Part shown: piece after piece, positions 1 to 7,358 of the stretch
How the letters are laid out: each line of letters opens with the position of its first letter
Position numbering within the stretch: position 1 is the first letter of the stretch
Assembly: GCF_900111105.1 (NCBI RefSeq)
Contig: NZ_FOGC01000005.1
Span: 96,557 to 160,556 of the forward strand
From: Rosenbergiella nectarea
GTDB taxonomy: Bacteria > Pseudomonadota > Gammaproteobacteria > Enterobacterales > Enterobacteriaceae
Reading direction: 5' to 3'
DNA length: 64,000 bases
Position numbers and translations under genes: made by a program
The notes under the pieces: generated by a model
What the model was told of the DNA's origin: nothing
The model's database searches: none
What the model saw: only the letters and a program-made list of their open reading frames with translations

Positions 1-85
1 CGACCACCGGTTTACCGCGCAAGTCGGGTCGAAAGATCGTTTCACATGAGGCATAGAACGAGTTGACATCGACTAACGCAAACAT
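1..85 (-). CDS. umuC: DNA polymerase V catalytic subunit UmuC (5' end only)
   Basis: Only the first 28 codons are in the window; the gene runs off the left edge. The reading begins [15 protein letters not shown] and continues to LRGKPVV, the standard N-terminus of Y-family UmuC polymerases, including the Asp of the palm (FALVDVNSFYAS). Its ATG shares one base with the TAA stop of umuD (TAATG), so the two are translationally coupled as in other umuDC operons. The product is the error-prone polymerase of SOS mutagenesis, working with cleaved UmuD. Whether the rest of the gene is intact cannot be seen. Confidence 0.93.
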   Translation of the reverse strand, partial: MFALVDVNSFYASCETIFRPDLRGKPVV

Positions 86-507
86 TAGGGATTCAGCGTT
101 TTAATAACATGCTTTACGACGCCAAAAATTTCAAATTGGTCGACATCATCGATAGGAATGGCGGCGTAGGCACTATTTAACGGCAGAAGATGGAGGGTGG
201 GTTTTAGCATCAGTTGCTTGACGGTAAACTCTCCTGCTAAGGACGCAACAATAATATCTCCCTGCTTGGCGGTTAAGGCGCTATCGACCACCAACATATC
301 CCCCTCACTGATACCGCCGTCAATCATCGAGTCACCGCTCACTTTAACAAAATAGGTTGCGCTAGGGTGGCTGATGAGAAGTTGGTTGAGATCGATACGT
401 TGCTCAACGTAGTCCAGAGCAGGGGAGGGAAAGCCGCAAGGAATGCGGCTACTAAACAAAGGTAGCTCAAGGAGCGCACGAATACGTGCAGGTTGATAAC
501 ATAACAT
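85..507 (-). CDS. umuD: SOS mutagenesis protein UmuD (LexA/S24 autopeptidase)
   Basis: 140 residues, the normal UmuD length. After RecA-stimulated self-cleavage, UmuD' joins UmuC to form DNA polymerase V. The cleavage site Cys24-Gly25 (IPCGFPSP), catalytic Ser60 (SGDSM) and catalytic Lys97 (FTVKQL) sit exactly at the classical numbering, so the protease fold should be active. It is followed directly by umuC with a one-base overlap. A consensus LexA operator lies about 20 bp upstream of the ATG, so SOS control is expected. Confidence 0.97.
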   Translation of the reverse strand: MLCYQPARIRALLELPLFSSRIPCGFPSPALDYVEQRIDLNQLLISHPSATYFVKVSGDSMIDGGISEGDMLVVDSALTAKQGDIIVASLAGEFTVKQLMLKPTLHLLPLNSAYAAIPIDDVDQFEIFGVVKHVIKTLNP

Positions 508-525
508 TGTCGTCTCTCAGATTAA

Positions 526-545
526 TACTGTAAATATATACAGTA
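526..545 (-). promoter_or_regulatory. LexA (SOS) box of umuDC
   Basis: The core at 528-543 is CTGT-N8-ACAG with an AT-rich centre, flanked by TA on both sides. This is a full consensus LexA operator about 20 bp upstream of the umuD ATG. The sequence is directly visible; SOS repression of umuDC is well established in enterobacteria. Confidence 0.95.
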
Positions 546-652
546 TCGATATTTTACTGAAAGGTGCAAGTAGCAAAATAGTGTATTTTAGTAACGCTAT
601 GATTGATAGAAAGATTTAGGAAATAGGGATCGTAAAGGGAAGAAATTAAGGC

Positions 653-684
653 AAAAAAAACCCAGTGCACAGAGCACTGGGTTT
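653..684 (-). terminator. Rho-independent terminator after tRNA-Ser
   Basis: Read on the minus strand: stem 681-675 / 667-661 (CCCAGTG pairing with CACTGGG, extended by AAA/TTT) with a 7-nt loop, followed by a run of eight T. It lies about 60 bp beyond the CCA end of the tRNA. Confidence 0.9.
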
Positions 685-743
685 CGTCATTAGCCTGGAT
701 GAGCTAATGGGGAAAAGAGTCATAGTAACTCTTTTACAGAATA

Positions 744-831
744 TGGCGGTGAGGGAGGGATTCGAACCCTCGATACGTTGCCGTATACACACTTTCCAGG
801 CGTGCTCCTTCAGCCACTCGGACACCTCACC
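744..831 (-). tRNA. tRNA-Ser (anticodon GGA)
   Basis: 88 nt including an encoded CCA end. The acceptor stem pairs GGTGAGG with CCTCACC. The long variable arm typical of class II tRNAs is present (around TATACGGCAACGTATC), and the T arm carries GGTTCGAATCC. The anticodon GGA lies at 797-795 between T33 and A37, so it reads UCC/UCU serine codons. It is nearly identical to E. coli serW/serX. It has its own promoter and terminator, so it is a monocistronic tRNA unit. Confidence 0.97.
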
Positions 832-860
832 AAATTGTTTGTTATGCTTTGCAGCGCTAA

Positions 861-898
861 CGGGGCGGTACTATAGGGAGTCGCCCCGCAACGGTCAA
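861..898 (-). promoter_or_regulatory. sigma-70 promoter of tRNA-Ser with GC-rich discriminator
   Basis: On the minus strand: -35 TTGACC (898-893), a 17-nt spacer, -10 TATAGT (875-870), then a GC-rich discriminator. The GC-rich stretch after the -10 is the hallmark of stringently controlled stable-RNA promoters. A perfect 7-bp inverted repeat (861-867 with 882-888) brackets the -10 element. Confidence 0.85.
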
Positions 899-969
899 GT
901 ACTATTTCACGCTTTTTGCTTATCCGCTCAAGAGCTGAGCGACTCGGCGGGATGTCGTGCTTTTTCAGC

Positions 970-1503
970 TTAATCCTTAACCCGATCTGCAAATTTCTTA
1001 CGTAACTTCTGTAGCTTAGGCGGGATCACGGCCATACAGAAACCATTGTTTGCCCCCACGCGATCCCAATAATCTTGATGATAATCTTCAGCGGGGTACC
1101 ACTCTGTAAAGGTTTCAATCGAGGTTACGATGGGTTGCGAGTGATCCTGCTGGGCAAGTTCAATCGCTTGTTCAGCCGTTTGTCGTTGTGCAGCATTGAG
1201 GGGAAAAATAGCGGAACGGTACTGTGTGCCGATATCGTTACCCTGACGATTAAGCTGGGTAGGATCGTGCGTAGCAAAACTGACCGCGAGGAGATCGGCA
1301 TAGCTAATCTGCTCTGGGTCAAAACCAATACGAATGGCCTCTGCATGGCCAGTTGACCCACTACAGACTTGTTCATAAGTTGGATCCGCTGACGCACCAC
1401 CGGTATAACCACTTTCTACAGACGATACCCCTTTCAAGCTTTGAAAGACGGCTTCGGTACACCAAAAACAGCCGCCTGCAATTATTGCGTATTCAGTTGC
1501 CAT
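970..1503 (-). CDS. msrA: Peptide-methionine (S)-S-oxide reductase MsrA
   Basis: 177 residues. MsrA repairs oxidised methionine (S-sulfoxide) in proteins using thioredoxin. The catalytic motif GGCFWCTE has its nucleophile at Cys12 close to the N-terminus, and the family motifs YTGG, GHAEA and GTQYRS follow. It is the short form, lacking the roughly 35-residue N-terminal extension of E. coli MsrA. The start was set at the ATG at 1503 because GAGGT lies seven bases before it; an in-frame ATG ten codons upstream has no ribosome binding site. It lies alone between the tRNA and the divergent otsBA operon. Confidence 0.94.
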   Translation of the reverse strand: MATEYAIIAGGCFWCTEAVFQSLKGVSSVESGYTGGASADPTYEQVCSGSTGHAEAIRIGFDPEQISYADLLAVSFATHDPTQLNRQGNDIGTQYRSAIFPLNAAQRQTAEQAIELAQQDHSQPIVTSIETFTEWYPAEDYHQDYWDRVGANNGFCMAVIPPKLQKLRKKFADRVKD

Positions 1504-1650
1504 ATAGACCTCATTGTTAACGTCATTTTTCACTGCTCTAGAGTAGCGGAATGTCTTCGCGGTGACTATGAACAGATTGTGCAGTAGGGCCAGCTGTGCC
1601 GCTCAAATTAGGTAACTTTCTGATTCGCCGCGCAATCGTCGAGATTGAGT

Positions 1651-1658
1651 CTATACTT
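1651..1658 (+). promoter_or_regulatory. Probable sigma-S-type -10 element for otsBA
   Basis: CTATACTT matches the extended -10 preferred by RpoS holoenzyme, with no convincing -35 hexamer 17 bp upstream. It lies about 130 bp before the OtsB start. E. coli otsBA is a classical RpoS-dependent osmotic and stationary-phase operon, which fits; the assignment is inference from sequence. Confidence 0.5.
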
Positions 1659-1782
1659 AGTAACATTAATGAATCACATACCATTCCTAATTGTTACATT
1701 TTTATAACCTAATGAGGGGCGCCCACATGATGCGCCAAGTATGACCCTCACCGCTACGCGCAACCAAAGAAAGCGAGTATTT

Positions 1783-2547
1783 ATGAATGAACCGCGGCAA
1801 CTATGCCGACAACACGACTACGCCTTTTTTTTCGACATCGATGGTACGCTAGCCACCCTTCAAGCCACGCCAGAAGCCGTATCTATACCGGCTTCGGTAA
1901 TGACTGACCTTAAGCAATTAACCCAAGAGGTAGGGGGAGCCGTCGCCTTTGTTTCGGGTCGACCGTTGAGCCAAATTGATACGCTGACGCATCCGCTGCA
2001 AGGGGCGGCGGCGGGTATCCACGGTGCCGAGATCCGTACATTTAACGCTGAACTTACGACCACCCACGTCGACGCGCAGCAGCTGGGTGAGATAGAACAA
2101 CAATTATCACGCGAAATCGCCTCGTTGTCGGGTGTCCGTTTGGAAAAGAAAGGTATCGCGTTTGCTCTACATTACCGACAAGCGCCTACCGCACAGCAGG
2201 TATTGCAACGACTGGCGGACGCTATAGTAGAGCGCTATCCCGATTTTAAAGTTCAAGCAGGGAAATGCGTGTGGGAGATCAAGCCGCGCGCCTGCGATAA
2301 GGGCAAGGCCATACACTTCCTAATGCAGACCCCTCCCTTTACGAACCGAATTCCGGTTTTTGTTGGCGACGATGTAACAGATGAAGCTGGCTTTCAGTAT
2401 GTGAATCGACAACAAGGTATTTCCATCAAGATTGGTCGCGGCGAGAGCGCAGCAACCCACCGAATGAGTAATGTGACAGCGCTGTATCAGTGGCTACACG
2501 ACCTAGCAAACAATAACGTAAACCTAGATGAAATGAGGAGTGTATAG
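1783..2547 (+). CDS. otsB: Trehalose-6-phosphate phosphatase OtsB
   Basis: 254 residues from the chosen ATG. This HAD-superfamily phosphatase removes phosphate from trehalose-6-phosphate made by OtsA, giving the compatible solute trehalose. HAD motif I is FFDIDGTL near residues 15-22, motif II is VSGRP, and the C-terminal FVGDDVTDEAGF supplies the Mg-binding acidic residues. The start at 1783 (MNEP) aligns with the E. coli N-terminus MTEP. An in-frame ATG at 1741 would add 14 residues; it overlaps the stop of a 5-codon ORF that carries the best Shine-Dalgarno in the region. One base separates this gene from otsA. Confidence 0.93.
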   Translation: MNEPRQLCRQHDYAFFFDIDGTLATLQATPEAVSIPASVMTDLKQLTQEVGGAVAFVSGRPLSQIDTLTHPLQGAAAGIHGAEIRTFNAELTTTHVDAQQLGEIEQQLSREIASLSGVRLEKKGIAFALHYRQAPTAQQVLQRLADAIVERYPDFKVQAGKCVWEIKPRACDKGKAIHFLMQTPPFTNRIPVFVGDDVTDEAGFQYVNRQQGISIKIGRGESAATHRMSNVTALYQWLHDLANNNVNLDEMRSV

Positions 2548-2548
2548 T

Positions 2549-3928
2549 ATGGGTAGATTAGTTGTTGTCTCCAACCGTATAGCACTCCCTGACAACAGTA
2601 AAAATGGGGCCGGTGGATTAGCCGTCGGATTGCTTGATGCACTCCAAGAGCAGGGGGGCCTATGGTTTGGATGGAACGGAGAAATTAGCAAGATCACGGG
2701 AGAGGAGGAGCCTCTGCAGATCGAGCAAGATAAAAATATCACCTATGCGGCCTGCTCACTGACCCAAAACGATTACGACCTTTATTATAGCCAGTTCTCA
2801 AATACCGTTATTTGGCCCGCTTTCCATTACCGTCTCGATCTTGTGGAATATCAGCGGGAGGCATGGGAAGGCTACTTGCATGTCAACCAGCTGCTAGCTG
2901 CCAAGCTCTCCCCATTACTCCAACAAAATGATGTGGTGTGGGTACATGACTATCACCTACTGCCTTTTGCTGCGGCACTGCGTGAGCAGGGTAGCCAGCA
3001 TCCACTGGGATTTTTCCTGCATATTCCTTTCCCTGCACCAGAAGTCTTGATGGCGCTGCCTGACTATCAGGAAATATTACGCCTGATGACCGCCTATAAT
3101 TTATTAGGCTTCCAAACCGAGCGCGATGCGAAGGCCTTTTTAGCCGCGATTGCGCATGAAACCGAATTAGTGACGGTAGAAAAGGGGGGGTACCAAGCCT
3201 ATGGCAATACCTTCCACGTCCACGATTACCCCATTGGTATTGACCCCGACAGTATCCGTAAATTGGCAGAAGGCCCACTCCCGCCGAAAATGCAGGCGAT
3301 TCGACAAGAGCTGGGTGATGCCAAAAATATCATCGCTTGCGAGCGCTTGGATTATTCAAAAGGGATCCCGGAGCGATTTCTCGCTTATGAAAGCTTCCTT
3401 GAAAAATACCCCGAGCATCGCGGGAATATTCGCTATACGCAAATCGCGCCGACCTCGCGTGGAGAGGTCCAAGCCTACCAAGCGATACGTCATCAGCTTG
3501 AAACGGAAACGGGAAGGATAAATGGTAAATACGGCACCATGAGCTGGACGCCTCTCTATTATTTGAATCAGCACTTCGACCGTCGTTTATTAATGAAGAT
3601 CTTCCGCCTGACGGATATTGCGCTGATTACGCCGCTACGTGATGGAATGAACCTGGTGGCCAAAGAGTACTTGGCTGCACAAGACCCGACGGATCCCGGA
3701 GTACTGATTTTATCGAAATTCGCTGGAGCAGCCTGTGAGCTGACCGAAGCGTTGTTAGTGAACCCTTATGATCGCGATGAAGTCGCGAAGGCGATCTTAA
3801 ATGCGACGACGATGAGCAAAGAAGAACGGATTCGGCGGCATGCCATCATGATGGATACACTCAGTCATCAGACTATTACGCGTTGGCGTGAGACATTTTT
3901 AGACGATCTATACAAAATATCACAATAA
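2549..3928 (+). CDS. otsA: Trehalose-6-phosphate synthase OtsA
   Basis: 459 residues, a GT20 retaining glycosyltransferase that joins UDP-glucose and glucose-6-phosphate. Visible family motifs are VVSNRIALP at the N-terminus, GGLAVGLL, VHDYHLLPF, FFLHIPFP, ERLDYSKGIPER (phosphate and nucleotide binding) and PLRDGMNLVAKEY. It is a little shorter at the C-terminus than E. coli OtsA (474). The start is the ATG at 2549 with GAGGAG eight bases upstream; a GTG three codons earlier overlaps that site and is unlikely. Second gene of otsBA, so transcription should follow the promoter ahead of otsB. Confidence 0.96.
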   Translation: MGRLVVVSNRIALPDNSKNGAGGLAVGLLDALQEQGGLWFGWNGEISKITGEEEPLQIEQDKNITYAACSLTQNDYDLYYSQFSNTVIWPAFHYRLDLVEYQREAWEGYLHVNQLLAAKLSPLLQQNDVVWVHDYHLLPFAAALREQGSQHPLGFFLHIPFPAPEVLMALPDYQEILRLMTAYNLLGFQTERDAKAFLAAIAHETELVTVEKGGYQAYGNTFHVHDYPIGIDPDSIRKLAEGPLPPKMQAIRQELGDAKNIIACERLDYSKGIPERFLAYESFLEKYPEHRGNIRYTQIAPTSRGEVQAYQAIRHQLETETGRINGKYGTMSWTPLYYLNQHFDRRLLMKIFRLTDIALITPLRDGMNLVAKEYLAAQDPTDPGVLILSKFAGAACELTEALLVNPYDRDEVAKAILNATTMSKEERIRRHAIMMDTLSHQTITRWRETFLDDLYKISQ

Positions 3929-4506
3929 AAAATCAGGCATCTTCCTCTTCCTCCATTATGCCGGGGGGAGAGGGACAAGAATCAGTAAGTTGAAAAAATC
4001 TTAATAATTTTTATATAAAGGGATAACTATTATAACTTTTACTTTATAGTTTTAAGCGTGATGGTCTCCCCTGCTTTTTTTAAAAAAAAATAGAATTTCA
4101 ATAATTCAATACTTAATGAATAAACTAGAAATGCAAAAGTTATTCAGTTCATGCGATTGGATGATTAATCTTGGTTTCTTACCGAATTTAAATCAATTCC
4201 ACATAAAACGTAGAATTATATATATGCAAGCTAATTTAATGTTACCCCTCTATAAATGATCAGTTATTTTTTACTTATCATTTATTTTCCAAATACGTTT
4301 TAACGTTGAGGTTTGTTCAAAAACTTTAATGTCACTCATTACCTATATGATCTAAATCAATATGAAACTTAAATGTTTAATAATGTGTATTGTGAAATTA
4401 TTAATAACAAGGTAACTTCTAATAATATTATGAAGACTAATAACAAAGTTCTTTATACTACATAGTCCGTGCTCGATTTATAACCAAATGATTAATTGAG
4501 GTGTTT
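3929..4506. promoter_or_regulatory. Long AT-rich intergenic region upstream of flhDC
   Basis: About 580 bp without a gene between otsA and flhD, much richer in A+T than its surroundings, as expected of the long, multiply regulated leader of the flagellar master operon. A GC-rich hairpin just after otsA (arms 3944-3954 and 3963-3973, 11 pairs including two G-U) has no T run and could be an end-of-operon structure. An imperfect FNR-like palindrome ATGAT-N4-ATCAA lies at 4347-4360. I could not place a promoter or a convincing CRP site. Confidence 0.6.
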
Positions 4507-4845
4507 GTGGATAATTCAGATGTCGTTAAACAAATCTATGGAATTAATTTATCATATCTTCTTCTGGCACAAAGGATGCTAAAGGAAGATAAATATGCAG
4601 CATTTTATCGACTAGGTATGGAAGAGAGTTTAGCTGAAAAAATAATGGAATTAAGTCTTCATGAATTAGTGAAGCTCGCAGAAACGAATCAACTTATTTG
4701 TAAATTACGATTTGAAAAAACAGAGGTGATTGAAAAATTAACGCAAGATTCACGGGTGGATGACCTGCAGCAAATTCATACGGGCATCATGTTAGCCAGT
4801 AATTTATTACAAGCTCGTCTCGACAGTAAACGACTAAGACAATAG
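4507..4845 (+). CDS. flhD: Flagellar master regulator subunit FlhD
   Basis: 112 residues. FlhD assembles with FlhC into the FlhD4C2 activator of class II flagellar promoters. The core motifs [24 protein letters not shown] and [19 protein letters not shown] are near-identical to E. coli. The GTG at 4507 is preferred: GAGG at 4498-4501 sits five bases before it, and the protein then lines up residue for residue with the E. coli start (MDNSDVV against MHTSELL). The GTG at 4501 is part of the Shine-Dalgarno itself. flhC follows ten bases after the stop. Confidence 0.95.
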   Translation: MDNSDVVKQIYGINLSYLLLAQRMLKEDKYAAFYRLGMEESLAEKIMELSLHELVKLAETNQLICKLRFEKTEVIEKLTQDSRVDDLQQIHTGIMLASNLLQARLDSKRLRQ

Positions 4846-4855
4846 TGGGGCAGTC

Positions 4856-5440
4856 ATGAAAGAGAAAAGCGTGTTAAGAGAGGGTCACGATATCCGTGTC
4901 GCCATGGACCTGATTAGGTTGGGAGCGAGATTACAGCTTCTAGAAAATGAAACCGTGTTAAGTCGAGGCCGTTTAATTCGGCTATACAAGGAGATTAAGG
5001 GATCTCCACCGCCTAAAGGGATGCTACCCTTCTCAACAGACTGGTTTATGACGTGGGAGCATAATATTCACGCGACAGTCTTTTATCATGCATGGCAATT
5101 TCTAAGAAAGACGACAGAGAAGACTGATGTTGATTGCCTCATCCTTGCCTACCGCCTCTATCTAGAGCAATGCCCTGCCGAGAAGGAAGGTAACGAACCG
5201 CTACTGGGGCTAACACGCGCATGGACACTCATCCGTTTTGCTGAGAGTGGCATGATTGAACTCTCGGCCTGTCGACAGTGTCAGGGGCAGTTTATTAATC
5301 ACGCACATCAGCCAAAAGGAAGCTTTGTGTGCAGTCTATGCCAACCGCCTTCAAGGGCAATAAAAAAACGTAAACTTTATTATTCAGAGGCCGATAAAGG
5401 GTATGAAGAGAATAAAGGGTTACGCTATGGAATATTATGA
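4856..5440 (+). CDS. flhC: Flagellar master regulator subunit FlhC
   Basis: 194 residues, DNA-contacting partner of FlhD. The zinc site is formed by Cys139, Cys142, Cys159 and Cys162 (CRQC and CSLC), matching the four cysteines of E. coli FlhC. The N-terminal [13 protein letters not shown] and central [11 protein letters not shown] blocks are strongly conserved. The last ~25 codons also carry a sigma-28 promoter that reads into motA, so the 3' end is under dual coding and regulatory constraint. Confidence 0.96.
   Translation: MKEKSVLREGHDIRVAMDLIRLGARLQLLENETVLSRGRLIRLYKEIKGSPPPKGMLPFSTDWFMTWEHNIHATVFYHAWQFLRKTTEKTDVDCLILAYRLYLEQCPAEKEGNEPLLGLTRAWTLIRFAESGMIELSACRQCQGQFINHAHQPKGSFVCSLCQPPSRAIKKRKLYYSEADKGYEENKGLRYGIL
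5371..5397 (+). promoter_or_regulatory. Sigma-28 (FliA) promoter of motAB-cheAW, inside flhC
   Basis: TAAACTTT, an 11-base spacer, then GCCGATAA: a perfect -10 and near-perfect -35 for FliA. It ends about 130 bp before the motA GTG and lies wholly within the flhC coding region. The motif is directly visible; FliA control of motAB-cheAW is established in E. coli. Confidence 0.9.
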
Positions 5441-5526
5441 ATAATTAAATTTACATTTCAAGAATATATCTATCAGTAACTCCTTTATTTAAAAATACCA
5501 GGGATTTACCTTGTTAGGGAGCGACT

Positions 5527-6414
5527 GTGTTTATAATTATTGGCTATATTATAGTGACTGCATCGATTCTCGGTGGCTACGCGATGGTAGGTGGCCATAT
5601 GGGAGCATTATATCAACCCTCAGAATTAGTGATAATTGGCGGTGCGGGAGTTGGGGCTTTATTTGTTGGTAACAACGGTAAAGCCTTAAAAAAGACACTT
5701 ACCTCAATACCTATCTTATTTCGTGGCTCTAACTACACTAAGCAGCATTATCTTTCATTGATGAGTCTGTTATTCAATATAATGTCTAAATCGAGGCAGC
5801 AGGGGCTGTTATCAATTGAAAAAGATATTGAAGATCCTAGTGCGAGTGAACTGTTTAATCAATATCCGAAGCTGACAGCCGATCCTTTACTGATGCATTT
5901 TTTAACCGACTATCTGCGGCTAATGATTAGCGGCAATATGAGCGCCTTAGAAATTGAATCGCTGATGGATGAGGAAATTGAAACCTGTGAGCATGAGAGC
6001 GATATCCCCGCACAAAGTATTGCGGCAGTCGGCGATGCCTTACCCGCTTTTGGTATTGTTGCCGCAGTCATGGGGGTCGTGCATGCTCTCGCTTCAGCCG
6101 ATAGACCGCCAGCAGAGCTGGGCGAACTTATCGCCCATGCGATGGTGGGGACCTTTTTGGGGATATTACTTTCTTACGGCTTTGTTTCTCCACTCGCGAC
6201 CGTGTTACGACAGAAATCAGCAGAAAAAATCAAAATGTTGCAGTGTATCAAAGTGACATTATTGGCCAATCTGCATGGTTATGCACCGCAAGTGGCGGTG
6301 GAATTTGGCCGTAAAGTCCTTTACACCACTGAACGTCCGGCTTTCACCGAGCTAGAAGATTTTGTGCGTAACAACAAACCTGGTACCCGTAGCGCGGAGG
6401 CCAGCGAAGAATGA
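5527..6414 (+). CDS. motA: Flagellar stator protein MotA
   Basis: 295 residues, the same length as E. coli MotA. With MotB it forms the proton-driven stator in the inner membrane. Four membrane segments are visible: residues ~2-20, ~33-50, then ~170-190 and ~200-222 after a cytoplasmic loop. The conserved torque residues lie in DYLRLMISGN (Arg) and MDEEIE (Glu), and the channel prolines in ALPAFGIV and FVSPLATV. It starts with GTG, preceded by AGGGAG. The stop overlaps the motB start (ATGA). Confidence 0.97.
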   Translation: MFIIIGYIIVTASILGGYAMVGGHMGALYQPSELVIIGGAGVGALFVGNNGKALKKTLTSIPILFRGSNYTKQHYLSLMSLLFNIMSKSRQQGLLSIEKDIEDPSASELFNQYPKLTADPLLMHFLTDYLRLMISGNMSALEIESLMDEEIETCEHESDIPAQSIAAVGDALPAFGIVAAVMGVVHALASADRPPAELGELIAHAMVGTFLGILLSYGFVSPLATVLRQKSAEKIKMLQCIKVTLLANLHGYAPQVAVEFGRKVLYTTERPAFTELEDFVRNNKPGTRSAEASEE

Positions 6415-7355
6415 AGGATTCTAGGCCTCCGATTATCGTCATCAAAAAGAAGAAAAAGCATGCACGGCATGAAAGTCATGGCGCGTGGAAGATTGCCTAC
6501 GCTGACTTTATGACCGCCATGATGGCTTTCTTTATGGTGATGTGGTTGATCTCCATTGCCGACCCACAGAAATTAGAATCGTTAGCCGACTATTTTCGCA
6601 TGCCCTTGCGGGTCGCGCTCTCACCGGGAAAACATCAAAGTGATGCGACGACAATTATTCCGGGTGGTGAAGCAGGACAAAAAACCGACTCTATCGAAAG
6701 TTTACCCAACCCGTCGATCAGTCATAAGGATAAAGACCCCGACCGTAAAGCATTACAAGGGATTAAAAATAAAATTGAACAATTGCTGATTACTGATCCG
6801 CGACTGAAGTCCTTACGTCCTCATCTGTTTCTCACCATGATTAATCGAGGATTGCGGATACAAATCGTGGATAGTCAGCAACGGCCAATGTTCCTGAAAG
6901 GCAGTGCCAGTATCCAGCCCTACATGGCAGAAATCCTGCATGCCTTGGCGCCTATCCTCAACGATGTTCCGAATAAGATGAGTATTGCGGGTCATACCGA
7001 TAACTCGCCGTATGCGACTGGAGATCATGGTTTTAGTAACTGGGAATTGTCGACACAGCGGGCCAACTCGTCGCGACGTGAACTAGTGAAAGCCGGATTA
7101 GTTGAAGGAAAAGTGCTGAGAATTATCGGGATGTCAGACACCATGAATATGAAAGGTGTCGCCTCCGATGCCCCGGAAAACCGCCGTATTAGTTTGTTGG
7201 TCTTAACCCATGAAGCCGAAAACGAAGTGGAAAAGGAGAACCATGAAGGTCAAGCATTGGTGATCACTGCCGCGGGTGAACTGCAGCGCGCGGTGGCGCC
7301 GCAGAGTACGGAACAGGATAAAAAAGACCCACAGCCGACGGAGAGGAAAGAGTAA
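6411..7355 (+). CDS. motB: Flagellar stator protein MotB
   Basis: 314 residues. MotB anchors the stator to peptidoglycan. A basic cytoplasmic tail (KKKKKH) is followed by one membrane helix with the proton-accepting Asp32 (YADFMTAMM). The OmpA-like peptidoglycan-binding domain occupies roughly residues 150-275 (IAGHTDNSPY, NWELSTQRANSSRREL, PENRRISLLV). Its start overlaps motA by four bases and cheA begins three bases after its stop, so the four genes motAB-cheAW are tightly coupled. Confidence 0.97.
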   Translation: MKDSRPPIIVIKKKKKHARHESHGAWKIAYADFMTAMMAFFMVMWLISIADPQKLESLADYFRMPLRVALSPGKHQSDATTIIPGGEAGQKTDSIESLPNPSISHKDKDPDRKALQGIKNKIEQLLITDPRLKSLRPHLFLTMINRGLRIQIVDSQQRPMFLKGSASIQPYMAEILHALAPILNDVPNKMSIAGHTDNSPYATGDHGFSNWELSTQRANSSRRELVKAGLVEGKVLRIIGMSDTMNMKGVASDAPENRRISLLVLTHEAENEVEKENHEGQALVITAAGELQRAVAPQSTEQDKKDPQPTERKE

Positions 7356-7358
7356 AGA

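Noticed and set aside
665-973. 102-codon plus-strand frame across the tRNA region
   Set aside because: It runs through the terminator and antisense to tRNA-Ser and has no ribosome site; a chance frame.
4387-4410. TGTGAAATTATTAATAAC as a CRP site for flhDC
   Set aside because: Only one half-site (TGTGA) fits; the other half does not match TCACA.
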